Positions 25,406-34,908 of a stretch of 42,202 nt of DNA are shown here, piece by piece. Origin of the DNA: Desulfomicrobium apsheronum (GTDB taxonomy: Bacteria; Desulfobacterota; Desulfovibrionia; Desulfovibrionales; Desulfomicrobiaceae); the NCBI RefSeq assembly GCF_900114115.1, contig NZ_FORX01000028.1, positions 1 through 42,202 of the forward strand, given 5' to 3'. Numbering within the stretch: the stretch's first letter is position 1; every line of letters starts with the position of its first letter. The position numbers and the translations under genes are program-made. Below the pieces are notes generated by a model that saw nothing but the letters and a program-made list of their open reading frames with translations, searched no databases and had not been told where the DNA came from.

Positions 25406-27247
25406 ATGACAACATTTGACAGCACTAAGTCCTCATTAAGTGAACTATTGCGCGACATTATCGCCGGTAAAATTCAATTGCCGGACTTTCAGCGCGGTTG
25501 GGTGTGGGATGATGATCACATACGGGACTTACTTGTCAGTATTGCCAGATCATTTCCCATTGGTGCAGTTATGTTGCTTGAAGCGGGTGGTGAAGTACGA
25601 TTTCAGACGAGGCCAGTTGAAGGATTGGAAAGAAAAATTCCCAAGAGTCAGTTGCCGGAAAAACTAATTCTAGATGGTCAGCAGCGCCTGACAACTCTCA
25701 CACAAACATTGGCGCTCGATGAGCCTGTAGATACCCGTACAGCTAAAGGAAAAAAAATACAACGTCATTATTACTTTGATATTCGAAAAGCAGTGGAATC
25801 ACCATATAGTTTAGAAGATGCAGTGATTGCCGTGGATGACAGTCGTCAACTGCGCTCAAATTTTGGTCGCGATGTAGATTTGGATCTTTCAACTCGGGAA
25901 TTGGAGTGTAAGCAATTATACTTTCCTTGTAGTCAGATAATGAGTTCAGACGACTGGGAGGCTACACTGCACCAAGTAGCGCCAGAACAGTTTGGTGCCT
26001 ATATGGCATTCCGCAAGCTTGTACTTACACCATTTCGAACTTACCAACTTCCTGTGATTTTACTGAAGAAGGAGACATCTAAAGAGGCTGTCTGTTTGGT
26101 GTTTGAAAAGGTGAATACCGGTGGCGTGGCTCTGTCAGTCTTTGAGCTGATTACTGCCAGCTATGCAGCTGAAGGGTACAATCTGCGGGATGATTGGTTT
26201 GGTTCAAATGTTCGAAACGTTGATTCTCGGCAGGCGCGAATTGAGAAGGATGACTTACTCAAAGGGACAGAATCCACCGAGTTTCTTCAAGCCATTAGCT
26301 TGCTCACAACACATGAATTGCGTCTTGCCGACATCCAAGCTGGCAAGACAGGCAAGCAGGTGCGCCCTGTAAGTGCAAAACGAGCCGATGTGCTCCAACT
26401 CCCTCTTTCTGCCTGGCACAAGTGGGCGAATTCCCTCGAATCGGGTTTTCGTCAAGTTGGCCGGTTTCTGCGAAAAGAATGTTTTTATAACAGAAGAGAC
26501 CTGCCTTATAGCACGCAACTTATTCCCTTGGCGGCCGTGTTGACTCAACTTGGTGATCGATGGTTGGAACCGCGCATCTACGACAAGCTTTCACAGTGGT
26601 TCTGGTGCGGTGTATTGGGGGAGCTCTATGGTGGAGCTGTAGAAACTCGCATTGCCAACGATTATGAAGAATTATTGCGGTGGGTTGATGACGATGAAGT
26701 CATCCCACGAACAGTTCGAGATGCAAGCTTCAGACCTGAACGTTTTGACACTCTTCGCTCTCGTCTTAGTGCCGCCTATAAAGGTATAAATACTTTGGTT
26801 CTTCGCGAAGGATCAAAAGATTGGTTTTGGAAGGCCAGTATTCGGGAATTGGATGCAGACGAGATTGCGATGGATATTCATCACATATTTCCGCGTGCAT
26901 GGTGCGAAAGGAAGGGAATCAGAAGCGATCGATACGACTCTATTCTCAATAAGACACCAATATCTTACAAAGCTAATCGAAAAATTGGCGGAGATGCGCC
27001 GTCAGTTTATATCCAGCGTATCCAACACGAAAAGCAGGTTAAATTGAACGAAGAACAAATGAATAAAATACTTGCCACACATGCATTAGAACCAGACCTT
27101 CTCAGGTCTGATGACTTTGATCGCTTCGTCGAAGATCGCTGTTCTCGTATGGTATCCCTGATCGAAAGGGCAATGGGAAAGCGAGTGAGTTTGGCTGAGG
27201 AAAAAGAAGAGTACGAAATGAGAGACGAGCATGTTTTTTCCTCATGA
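25406..27247 (+). CDS. DUF262 / GmrSD-like nuclease with C-terminal HNH motif
   Basis: A 613-aa protein. The N-terminal DUF262 (ParB/sulfiredoxin-like NTPase) domain has IQLPDFQRGWVW (~24-34) and DGQQRLTTL (~90-98). The C-terminal DUF1524-like region has MDIHHIFPRAW (~490), an HNH active-site pattern. Relatives include the type IV enzyme GmrSD and SspE-type effectors, which cut or nick DNA according to modification state. I start at the ATG at 25406, with GGGAG five bases upstream. It overlaps DUF4391 by ATGA. Its base composition is more AT-rich than the genes on either side, which suggests separate entry. Confidence 0.85.
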   Translation: MTTFDSTKSSLSELLRDIIAGKIQLPDFQRGWVWDDDHIRDLLVSIARSFPIGAVMLLEAGGEVRFQTRPVEGLERKIPKSQLPEKLILDGQQRLTTLTQTLALDEPVDTRTAKGKKIQRHYYFDIRKAVESPYSLEDAVIAVDDSRQLRSNFGRDVDLDLSTRELECKQLYFPCSQIMSSDDWEATLHQVAPEQFGAYMAFRKLVLTPFRTYQLPVILLKKETSKEAVCLVFEKVNTGGVALSVFELITASYAAEGYNLRDDWFGSNVRNVDSRQARIEKDDLLKGTESTEFLQAISLLTTHELRLADIQAGKTGKQVRPVSAKRADVLQLPLSAWHKWANSLESGFRQVGRFLRKECFYNRRDLPYSTQLIPLAAVLTQLGDRWLEPRIYDKLSQWFWCGVLGELYGGAVETRIANDYEELLRWVDDDEVIPRTVRDASFRPERFDTLRSRLSAAYKGINTLVLREGSKDWFWKASIRELDADEIAMDIHHIFPRAWCERKGIRSDRYDSILNKTPISYKANRKIGGDAPSVYIQRIQHEKQVKLNEEQMNKILATHALEPDLLRSDDFDRFVEDRCSRMVSLIERAMGKRVSLAEEKEEYEMRDEHVFSS

Positions 27248-27921
27248 ACCTGATTGATTCTCCGTTTTTGTTTGAATACCCGGAACACGCATATTTCGGA
27301 CGCGTGCTGCCCAAGAATAAAATCTACGAGCACGGAAGCCCACGTAGCGCCGTCAAGCAGTTGTTTGTCAGCCAGGTGGAGCAGATCGTCTGGCAGTACA
27401 AGCTCGCCCCGGAAACCATTAACATGAGTGGCTTACCGTCTGTTCCGGAAATTCAAATTTTTAGTATCGCCTTGAAGGATGGAGCCCTGAAGACGGAAGT
27501 GCTGCAATGCATTGACCTAGCCATACCATTCCCGATCATTTTTGAGCTTCGGTTCGACGGGAAAGTAAAACCTGTCGCCGCCTTTAAGCGGCCGAGTGAA
27601 ACGGATGCCTGCAAGTGGGTCATTAGCGAATATTTTGATTGCGACTGGGCAGCTACCGATACGCCACGCAAGCCCTTGCCGATGGTTTTTGATCTTGAGG
27701 CACTCTACGGTCATTTGCTGCTGCCACTAATGCCGTACCCGGCACGGTCTGGCGAAGACCTGCAAAAACGAGTGGAGCGGATGGAGCGCATTCGGCTCAA
27801 GCAGCGGGAGCTGGAGCGTTGTGAGGCCCGACTCCGGAAAGAAAAGCAGTTCAACCGTAAGGTCGGGATCAATGCCGAACTGCGCGAAGTGAAAGCCCAG
27901 CTGTCGGAATTGAAAAAATAA
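27244..27921 (+). CDS. DUF4391 domain protein
   Basis: A 225-aa protein with DUF4391 hallmarks: RVLPKNKIYEHGSPRSAVKQ followed by FVSQVEQIVWQYKLAPETIN, the strand IPFPIIFELRF, and a C-terminal coiled coil (LKQRELERCEARLRKEKQFN). Family function is unknown; as I recall, members sit next to SNF2-like helicases and type III restriction-modification genes. The ATG overlaps the DUF262 stop, so translation is coupled. GC content resembles the helicase C-terminal half and Res, suggesting these belong to the same original unit. Confidence 0.82.
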   Translation: MNLIDSPFLFEYPEHAYFGRVLPKNKIYEHGSPRSAVKQLFVSQVEQIVWQYKLAPETINMSGLPSVPEIQIFSIALKDGALKTEVLQCIDLAIPFPIIFELRFDGKVKPVAAFKRPSETDACKWVISEYFDCDWAATDTPRKPLPMVFDLEALYGHLLLPLMPYPARSGEDLQKRVERMERIRLKQRELERCEARLRKEKQFNRKVGINAELREVKAQLSELKK

Positions 27922-27976
27922 TGTTGCCAACACAGGTCGTTACGATTATGTTCCTTTCATCTGAATACAGAACAAC

Positions 27977-28017
27977 ACCCCCCACGCATCCCGTCAGCTC
28001 TGCGCACCATGGGGGGT
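27977..28017 (+). other. Long GC-rich RNA hairpin before the Abi gene
   Basis: ACCCCCCA pairs perfectly with TGGGGGGT, and inside it CGCA pairs with TGCG, around an unpaired centre. No T run follows, so it is not a typical terminator. It lies in the 120-bp gap between DUF4391 and the Abi_2 gene and could control read-through or translation of the latter. Confidence 0.45.
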
Positions 28018-28041
28018 TACTTATTTTGTCCAAGGGCACCC

Positions 28042-28944
28042 ATGAGGTTTGCTAAACCCCCGAAGACATTCGAAGAACAAGTGGGAATCCTCTGTTCACG
28101 CGGAATGGAGATTGATGATCCTGAACGAGTCAGGAGATATCTTTCTCATTTGAACTACTATCGTCTTGCCGCCTATTGGCTACCCTTCGAACAAGACCAT
28201 CCTACCCACCGTTTTCAACCCGGTACTCGCTTCAACACCGTGCTTGAACATTACATCTTTGACCGGGAACTGCGTCTTCTGGTCATGGATGCCATTGAAC
28301 GTCTTGAAGTGTCTTTGCGCACCCGCTGGGCCTATTATCTTTCCCACACGTATGGACCGCATGCACATCTTGAAAGCCGCATCTTCAAATTAGATGGGCG
28401 CTGGTCACACGAAGAAAACCTTCGAAAGCTGAAGGACGTGGTTGATTCCAGTGCTGAGGTCTTTATCCGGCATTTTGACCGATACGATGAAGAGTTGCCG
28501 CCAGTTTGGGTCGTTTGTGAGGTCATGACTCTAGGACAACTTTCCAAATGGTATGCGAATCTGCGTCATAGCAAGGATCGGAATGCCATTGCCGAGGCGT
28601 ACGGTCTTGATGAAGTCAATCTGACCTCCTTTCTCCATCATCTGAGCATTGTCCGCAATCTTTGTGCCCACCATGCACGGCTCTGGAATCGGGAGTTTGC
28701 TTTTACCTGGAAGCTACCACGTCTTAAACCGGTTGGACTCCTGGTGAATTTTCATGCCCCAGATGGGAGAAGGCTCTATAACACGTTGGTTATGCTCGCA
28801 TATCTGATGGATCGAATTAATCCACACAGCTGGAAAACACGGCTGGAAGAATTGTTTACAAAACATCCGGAAGTTGCGGAACGTCATATGGGCTTTCCTG
28901 AGAATTGGCAGGATAGGTCGCTGTGGCGTGGTCAGATACTATAA
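28042..28944 (+). CDS. Abi_2 family (AbiD/AbiF-like) HEPN protein
   Basis: A 300-aa abortive-infection-type protein. The N-terminus [20 protein letters not shown] and [13 protein letters not shown], the middle [20 protein letters not shown] followed by [10 protein letters not shown], and [17 protein letters not shown] (~205) are Abi_2 hallmarks. The RNLCAH segment is the Rx4H HEPN ribonuclease motif. Such proteins halt growth of phage-infected cells, presumably by RNA cleavage. I choose the ATG at 28042 (AAGGG upstream); an ATG at 28009 lies inside the preceding hairpin and is less likely. It separates DUF4391 from mod in the cluster. Confidence 0.87.
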   Translation: MRFAKPPKTFEEQVGILCSRGMEIDDPERVRRYLSHLNYYRLAAYWLPFEQDHPTHRFQPGTRFNTVLEHYIFDRELRLLVMDAIERLEVSLRTRWAYYLSHTYGPHAHLESRIFKLDGRWSHEENLRKLKDVVDSSAEVFIRHFDRYDEELPPVWVVCEVMTLGQLSKWYANLRHSKDRNAIAEAYGLDEVNLTSFLHHLSIVRNLCAHHARLWNREFAFTWKLPRLKPVGLLVNFHAPDGRRLYNTLVMLAYLMDRINPHSWKTRLEELFTKHPEVAERHMGFPENWQDRSLWRGQIL

Positions 28945-28976
28945 TGGAATAGATGCTCTCAATAAGGAATACTGAA

Positions 28977-30974
28977 ATGGAAAAGATGAAAATGCACTCC
29001 CCAAACCTGACCCGGGAGAACATAACCCGTATCCGCGAGATGTTTCCCGGCTGTGTGACAGAGGCCCAGGGCAAAGACGGCAAGATTAGGCTGGCTGTGG
29101 ATTTCGACCAGTTGCGGCAGGAGTTGTCCGAGTCCATAGTGGATGGCCCTCAAGAACGTTACCATCTCAACTGGCCAGGAAAACGTGAGGCGTTGCTCAC
29201 TGCCAACGCTCCCATAGCCAAGACTCTGCGCCCCTGCCGCGAAGAGAGTGTAGATTTCGATACCACAAAGAGCCTGTTTATTGAGGGGGATAATCTGGAG
29301 GCTTTAAAGTTACTCCAGGAGACCTATCTCGGACAAGTCAAAATGATCTATGTTGATCCCCCGTATAATCGGAAAAAGGGGAATAATCTCGTTTACCGAG
29401 ACGATTTCGTTGGTAACACCTATGAGTATCTAACGCAAAGCAATCAAGCCGACGAACATGGTTATCGACTTGTTGCCAACACGGAAGCAAATGGTAGGTT
29501 TCACTCCGATTGGCTCGGGATGATGTATCAACGCCTTCGAGTTGCAAGGAATCTTCTGGCACCAGCGGGAGTCATCGCTATATCCATCGATGATGCGGAA
29601 ACAGCAAACGTTCTCCATTTGTGTTATGAAGTCTTCGGTGAATCGAATTTCGTTGGTACACTTATTTGGAAAAACGCTACTGACAACAACCCTACCAACG
29701 TTGCTGTCGAACACGAAAGCATTCATGTTTTTGCAAGAAGCAAAAGCAACTTGGAAGGTGTCTGGAAGAGTTCTGTCTCCGATGTCAAAGAAGTTCTCGT
29801 GAGAATTGGCTCTGAATTGGCTGAAAAGTATTCGGACTTAACTGATCTGCAATCGGCTTATACAGAGTGGTATCGCGAGAATAAGACACAACTTGGACCG
29901 TTAGCAGACTACAAGTTTATCGATGGAAATGGCGTTTATGCAGGTAGTCGTAGTGTTCATAACCCTGGGAAAGAAGGGTATCGATACGACGTTATTCATC
30001 CTGACACCGGCAAAGCCTGCAAGCAGCCGCTTATGGGGTATCGGTTTCCAGAAGAGACAATGAAGCGCTTGCTATCGGAGAGACGAGTTCTATTTGGAGA
30101 TGATGAGAACAAGCTTATTGAACTGAAGGTATACGCCTCAGAGTTTGAGGATAAGCTGTCCAGCGTCTTTGAACTTGATGGTAGGTCTGGCCCATACGAT
30201 TTAAAAGCTCTCTTCCCAGAAGGGAAGAAAGTGTTTTCTAATCCAAAGCCCGTTCTTCTGATGGAGCGTCTAGTATCCTTTATGACTGGGCCACAGGACA
30301 TCTGCCTTGATATGTTCGCTGGTTCCTCGACGCTTGCGCATGCAACGCTTGAACTCAACCGGCGCGAAGGTGGAAGCCGCAGGTTCATAAGTGTCCAATA
30401 TCCTGAGAGAATTGGGCAGGATAGCAAGGATGCAAAAGAGGCTTACAACTTCTGCAAGCAGGCAGGACTCGAACCTTTGATTTCCGAGATTTCAAAGGAA
30501 CGTACGCGGCGTGCCGGGGCAGCGTTACGCGAAAAGGAAGGCGTTCCAGATTGGAGCCGGGATGTTGGCTTCCGCGTCCTCAAAATCGATTCATCCAACA
30601 TGGCAGACGTCTACTATACTCCGGACGCTGCAGATCAAAACAAGTTTCAATACTACGTGGACAATATCAAGCCGGACCGCACATCTGAAGATCTGCTCTT
30701 TCAGGTGTTATTAGACTGGGGTGTGGATCTTTCGCTGCCCATCCGAAAAGAGACCATCCAGGGCAAGGCCGTCTTTTTTGTCAATGAGCCGCCCTATGAT
30801 CTTGTGGCCTGCTTCGATACCGGCGTGAATGAGGACCTCGTCAAAGAACTTGCCAAGTTTGAGCCGTTGCGGGTTGTGTTCCGTGACGCTGGCTTTGCCA
30901 CTGACGCCGCCAAGATCAATGTGGAACAGATCTTCAAGCAGATGTCTCCTGGCACTGACGTGAAATCGATTTAG
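28977..30974 (+). CDS. mod: Type III restriction-modification methyltransferase (Mod)
   Basis: A 665-aa beta-class DNA (N6-adenine) methyltransferase that provides target recognition for the Mod-Res complex. Motif IV is MIYVDPPYNRKKG (~127). Motif I comes later, ICLDMFAGSSTLAHATLELN (~447), with the second glycine replaced by serine. The order IV before I defines the beta class. The central part between them (~150-430) is the target-recognition domain; its DNA is visibly more AT-rich than both flanks. The ATG at 28977 has AAGGA nine bases upstream. Res follows 12 bp later. Confidence 0.93.
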   Translation: MEKMKMHSPNLTRENITRIREMFPGCVTEAQGKDGKIRLAVDFDQLRQELSESIVDGPQERYHLNWPGKREALLTANAPIAKTLRPCREESVDFDTTKSLFIEGDNLEALKLLQETYLGQVKMIYVDPPYNRKKGNNLVYRDDFVGNTYEYLTQSNQADEHGYRLVANTEANGRFHSDWLGMMYQRLRVARNLLAPAGVIAISIDDAETANVLHLCYEVFGESNFVGTLIWKNATDNNPTNVAVEHESIHVFARSKSNLEGVWKSSVSDVKEVLVRIGSELAEKYSDLTDLQSAYTEWYRENKTQLGPLADYKFIDGNGVYAGSRSVHNPGKEGYRYDVIHPDTGKACKQPLMGYRFPEETMKRLLSERRVLFGDDENKLIELKVYASEFEDKLSSVFELDGRSGPYDLKALFPEGKKVFSNPKPVLLMERLVSFMTGPQDICLDMFAGSSTLAHATLELNRREGGSRRFISVQYPERIGQDSKDAKEAYNFCKQAGLEPLISEISKERTRRAGAALREKEGVPDWSRDVGFRVLKIDSSNMADVYYTPDAADQNKFQYYVDNIKPDRTSEDLLFQVLLDWGVDLSLPIRKETIQGKAVFFVNEPPYDLVACFDTGVNEDLVKELAKFEPLRVVFRDAGFATDAAKINVEQIFKQMSPGTDVKSI

Positions 30975-30986
30975 GGAGGACTTGGC

Positions 30987-33900
30987 ATGAAACTCAAGTT
31001 TAAAGTCCAGCCCTATCAGACCAGCGCGGTTGAATCCGTGGTCGATTGCTTTGCTGGGCAGGTGAATACCGCAGGTCTTGCCTACCGAATTGACCCAGGT
31101 GTGAACAAAAAGCTGTTGGCACAGGGGGCGACTTTGCCGGGGATTAATCTTGATGTTGAGCAGACCGGCTTCAAAAATGCTGATATCCACCTGACCGATG
31201 CCCAACTGCTGACCAATATCCAGGACGTTCAGCGTCGTCAGAACCTACCCTTGTCTGAAAATCTGGTCTCAAGCGCCGGATGCAAGGTAAATCTTGATGT
31301 GGAGATGGAAACCGGGACCGGCAAGACATACTGCTACGTCAAAACATTCTTTGAAATGAATAAGCGATACGGCTGGACCAAGTTCATCGTGGTGGTACCC
31401 AGCATTGCCATCCGTGAAGGCGTGCTCAAATCACTGGAGATTACCGCCGAACATTTCACCGAAAGCTACGGCAAGAAGGCCCGATTCTTTGCCTACAATT
31501 CCAGGCAGCTGCACCATCTGGAAAGCTTTTCCTCCGATGCGGGCATCAACGTCATGGTAATCAATATCCAGGCGTTCAATGCCACGGGAAAGGACAACCG
31601 CCGCATCTATGACGAGCTGGACGATTTCCAGTCACGCCGTCCCATCGATGTGATCAGCAGCAACCGTCCCATTCTGATCCTCGATGAGCCACAGAAGATG
31701 GAAGGTTCGAAAACGCTGGAGGCATTGACCAAGTTCAAGCCGCTGATGATCCTACGCTATTCGGCCACCCATCGGACCACGCACAACAAGATCCACCGCC
31801 TCGACGCTCTGGACGCGTATAACCAGAAGTTGGTTAAGAAAATCGCAGTGCGTGGTATCGCCGTAAAGGGACTGGCTGGCACTACGGGCTATCTCTATCT
31901 GGAATCCATTGAGATATCTAAAAAAGCGCCAATTGCCCGAATCGAGATGGAGGTGCGCCAAGGATCCGGTATTAAGCGGATAGTCAAACGCTTGGAACGA
32001 GGAACAGACCTGTTCGTTGAGTCGAACGAACTGGATCAATACCGAGACTTTGTCATTGCCCAGATCGACGCCACCAAGGATACCGTGGAGTTTACCAATG
32101 GTCATGTTCTGAGTACTGGCGATGCAACCGGCGATGTTACGGAAATGGCCATCCGACGGATTCAAATCAGGGAGGCGATCAGAGCCCATCTTGAGAAAGA
32201 ACGGATACTCTTTGCCCAGGGCATCAAGGTACTGTCCCTTTTCTTCATCGACGGGGTGGTAAAATACCGGGACTATAACCATCCTGATACAAAGGGAGAG
32301 TACGCCCGGATTTTTGAAGAGGAGTACGAACGGCTCAAAGGAGAATTTTCGAGTCAGCTTCCGTTGGATAGTGGTGAATACCAGAGATTTCTTAAAGGAA
32401 TTCCCGTCGGACTCACTCATAACGGGTATTTCTCAATCGATAAAAAATCAAATCAAATGAAGGAACCTGAAGGGATCAAGTGGGTTAAAGATGAAGAGAC
32501 CGGACAAAAAACACTTCGATCCGATGACGTGGATGCCTACGATTTGATCTTGAAGGACAAGGAACGACTACTCTCATTCGCTGAACCGGTCCGGTTCATT
32601 TTCTCCCATTCAGCTCTACGGGAAGGCTGGGATAACCCCAATGTTTTTGTCATGTGCATGCTTAAGCATAGCGACAATTCGATCTCGCGTCGTCAGGAAG
32701 TTGGCCGGGGGTTGCGGATCAGCGTCAACCAGCTCGGGGATCGTATGGACAACCCGGCTACGGTCCATGACGTGAACGTCCTGACCGTTGTTGCCAGCGA
32801 GAGTTACAAGGACTTTGTCGGAAATCTTCAGCGTGAGATCAGCGAGTCCCTCTCTGCACGCCCACGCAAGGCGGATGAAGCCTACTTCACCGGGAAGGTC
32901 GTCACCACCGAAACTGGGACCGTGGAGATTACCCCGGTCATGGCTAAGCAGATCTACAAATACCTGTTGAAAAATGACTATACCGATGATGCGGACCAGG
33001 TTGCAACAGTCTACCATGAGGCGAAAGCAGCCGGAACGTTGGCTGCCCTTCCGCCCGAGCTTGCCCCTCACGCAGAGCAGATATTCGGATTGATCGACAG
33101 TGTCTTCAGCGACTCCCAGCTGCCCGTTCCTGAAAATGCCAACAAGGCGAAAATCAATCCAATCAATGACGCCAACTTCCAGAAGAAAGAATTTCAGGCG
33201 TTATGGAGTCGGATCAACCAGAAAGCGGTCTACCGCGTTGAATTTGATTCCACGGAACTGATTGCCAACAGCATTGCGGCTCTCAATAAGGATCTCCGTA
33301 TCACTCCTCTCCAGTATACAATTCACACTGGAATCCAGAAAGACGGTATTACCGATGATCAGTTGAAGCATGGCGACGGCTTTGATCTCACGGATACGGA
33401 TGTTGAAACACATAATGCCTCTGTGCACTCCATAGTCACATACGACCTGCTGGGCAAGCTTGCCGAAAATACACAGCTGACCAGAAAGACCATTGCCGCT
33501 ATCTTGAGCGGGATCAATGCCGGATCATTCACACAATTTAAGGAAAACCCGGAACATTTCATTGCCGAGGCGTCTCGCCTGATCAATGAGCAAAAGGCCG
33601 CCACAGTTGTGGAACGGCTCAGTTACGACGCCGTTGAGGACTCCCACGACATAGGTATTTTTACCGCGAGCCAGACCAAGCACGACTTCACCCATGCGGG
33701 TAACAAACTTGAAAAACACATCTACGACTACGTAGTTACGGATTCCAGAGTGGAACGGAATTTCGTGAAGGAATTGGATACGAGTGATGATGTTATCGTC
33801 TACGCAAAGCTCCCCAAAGGATTCTTTATTCCAACCCCTGTAGGCAACTACAATCCAGACTGGGCCATTTCCTTCAAGGAAGGCAAGGTGAAGCATATTT

Positions 33901-34091
33901 ACTTTGTGGCTGAAACTAAAGGCTCACTCTCCAGCTTGGATTTGCGCGGGATTGAAAATAACAAGATCGAATGTGCAAGAAAGTTTTTCGAAATGCTCAA
34001 TAAAAAGCATGAAGAAAAAAATTTAAAATACGACGTGGTCACGAGCTTTGGGAAACTGATGGAGATTGTTGGAAAGGGTCAAAGACTCTAA
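30987..34091 (+). CDS. res: Type III restriction enzyme Res subunit
   Basis: A 1034-aa helicase-nuclease. Motif [10 protein letters not shown] (~108), Ia [25 protein letters not shown] (~233), [12 protein letters not shown] and motif [15 protein letters not shown] form the SF2 core. The C-terminal nuclease has NPDWAISF (~957) and FVAETKGSL (~976), the PD...ExK active site of type III Res enzymes, so it looks intact. GGGAGG precedes the ATG. With Mod it should cut DNA between head-to-head unmethylated sites. Confidence 0.94.
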   Translation: MKLKFKVQPYQTSAVESVVDCFAGQVNTAGLAYRIDPGVNKKLLAQGATLPGINLDVEQTGFKNADIHLTDAQLLTNIQDVQRRQNLPLSENLVSSAGCKVNLDVEMETGTGKTYCYVKTFFEMNKRYGWTKFIVVVPSIAIREGVLKSLEITAEHFTESYGKKARFFAYNSRQLHHLESFSSDAGINVMVINIQAFNATGKDNRRIYDELDDFQSRRPIDVISSNRPILILDEPQKMEGSKTLEALTKFKPLMILRYSATHRTTHNKIHRLDALDAYNQKLVKKIAVRGIAVKGLAGTTGYLYLESIEISKKAPIARIEMEVRQGSGIKRIVKRLERGTDLFVESNELDQYRDFVIAQIDATKDTVEFTNGHVLSTGDATGDVTEMAIRRIQIREAIRAHLEKERILFAQGIKVLSLFFIDGVVKYRDYNHPDTKGEYARIFEEEYERLKGEFSSQLPLDSGEYQRFLKGIPVGLTHNGYFSIDKKSNQMKEPEGIKWVKDEETGQKTLRSDDVDAYDLILKDKERLLSFAEPVRFIFSHSALREGWDNPNVFVMCMLKHSDNSISRRQEVGRGLRISVNQLGDRMDNPATVHDVNVLTVVASESYKDFVGNLQREISESLSARPRKADEAYFTGKVVTTETGTVEITPVMAKQIYKYLLKNDYTDDADQVATVYHEAKAAGTLAALPPELAPHAEQIFGLIDSVFSDSQLPVPENANKAKINPINDANFQKKEFQALWSRINQKAVYRVEFDSTELIANSIAALNKDLRITPLQYTIHTGIQKDGITDDQLKHGDGFDLTDTDVETHNASVHSIVTYDLLGKLAENTQLTRKTIAAILSGINAGSFTQFKENPEHFIAEASRLINEQKAATVVERLSYDAVEDSHDIGIFTASQTKHDFTHAGNKLEKHIYDYVVTDSRVERNFVKELDTSDDVIVYAKLPKGFFIPTPVGNYNPDWAISFKEGKVKHIYFVAETKGSLSSLDLRGIENNKIECARKFFEMLNKKHEEKNLKYDVVTSFGKLMEIVGKGQRL

Positions 34092-34143
34092 TAACTGATT
34101 TACTGTAGAGGAATATTTGAAAGGTAATTAGTGTTGGCAAAAA

Positions 34144-34176
34144 GGGGCTGGCAGTTTATCCGTAGCTACCAGTCCC
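34144..34176. terminator. Hairpin terminator between res and the zinc-ribbon gene
   Basis: GGGGCTGGCAG and CTACCAGTCCC form a stem with G-U pairs. On the minus strand the stem is followed by TTTTT, so it chiefly ends the zinc-ribbon transcript; on the plus strand only TATTGTT follows. Confidence 0.65.
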
Positions 34177-34215
34177 TATTGTTAAAGTGAATTAATTTAC
34201 GATAGGCTTTGTGTA

Positions 34216-34677
34216 TCAAATATTAAATTTTAATTTAATAATATGACTCGTTGAATTATCTCCAAAGATACAGGTCATTCCTTTCTTTTTAGGCCATGAA
34301 TACGCTTTATAATTGTGATTTTTTAAATAGTGCCAGTTGTTAATGATATATTGATGAGTATAATCGTTTGCTTCAATCATAGGTTTGATAATCCTGTGAA
34401 AACAATTACTGCAAGCATATTTATAGCGCTCAAACATGCTGACTGAGCAATATCTTCCGCAGCATAAACAGTTATAATTATGCAAAGGTTCGCCAGGAAG
34501 ATGAAGAAGGTGTTGATATTTATCCCAATGAGCGTGTAAAATCCAAGGATCAATGCGGGGCGACATCCGCATATATCGATTTCTCCAGCAAGATGGACAT
34601 AGAAACCTTTTGTGATCGATTTTATGATGCTCAAATCTAATGTGACAATACTTACACTCTAACCAAAATGTTCTCAT
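34216..34677 (-). CDS. AT-rich protein with two zinc-ribbon-like modules
   Basis: A 153-aa protein with CKYC...CPSC in its first 30 residues and CLCC...CSNC near the middle, two four-cysteine modules each able to bind zinc. It is rich in His, Tyr and Asn and strongly AT-biased. I start at the ATG at 34677 (GGAG upstream); the frame extends 31 codons further. It is divergent from the next AT-rich gene. No family is recognised; a DNA- or RNA-binding role is inferred from the cysteine pattern. Confidence 0.6.
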   Translation of the reverse strand: MRTFWLECKYCHIRFEHHKIDHKRFLCPSCWRNRYMRMSPRIDPWILHAHWDKYQHLLHLPGEPLHNYNCLCCGRYCSVSMFERYKYACSNCFHRIIKPMIEANDYTHQYIINNWHYLKNHNYKAYSWPKKKGMTCIFGDNSTSHIIKLKFNI

Positions 34678-34908
34678 ATACAGATACTCCTTGTTTGTTT
34701 TTTGCCCAGTAAGCAGGACAATTTTCAAACGATTTATATCTATATACTTTTTATTATTTATCATGAGCATGAAATAGATGAATCAGAAGCAGAAAATGTG
34801 ACATAGGTGTATGGCAATGATTAAAAAAGTCTCAGTCATGTTGCCGTTCAACTTTACCTGAAACTAAAAATATAGATATTATTAATTCAAACTCTAGGCG
34901 AAGAAACA

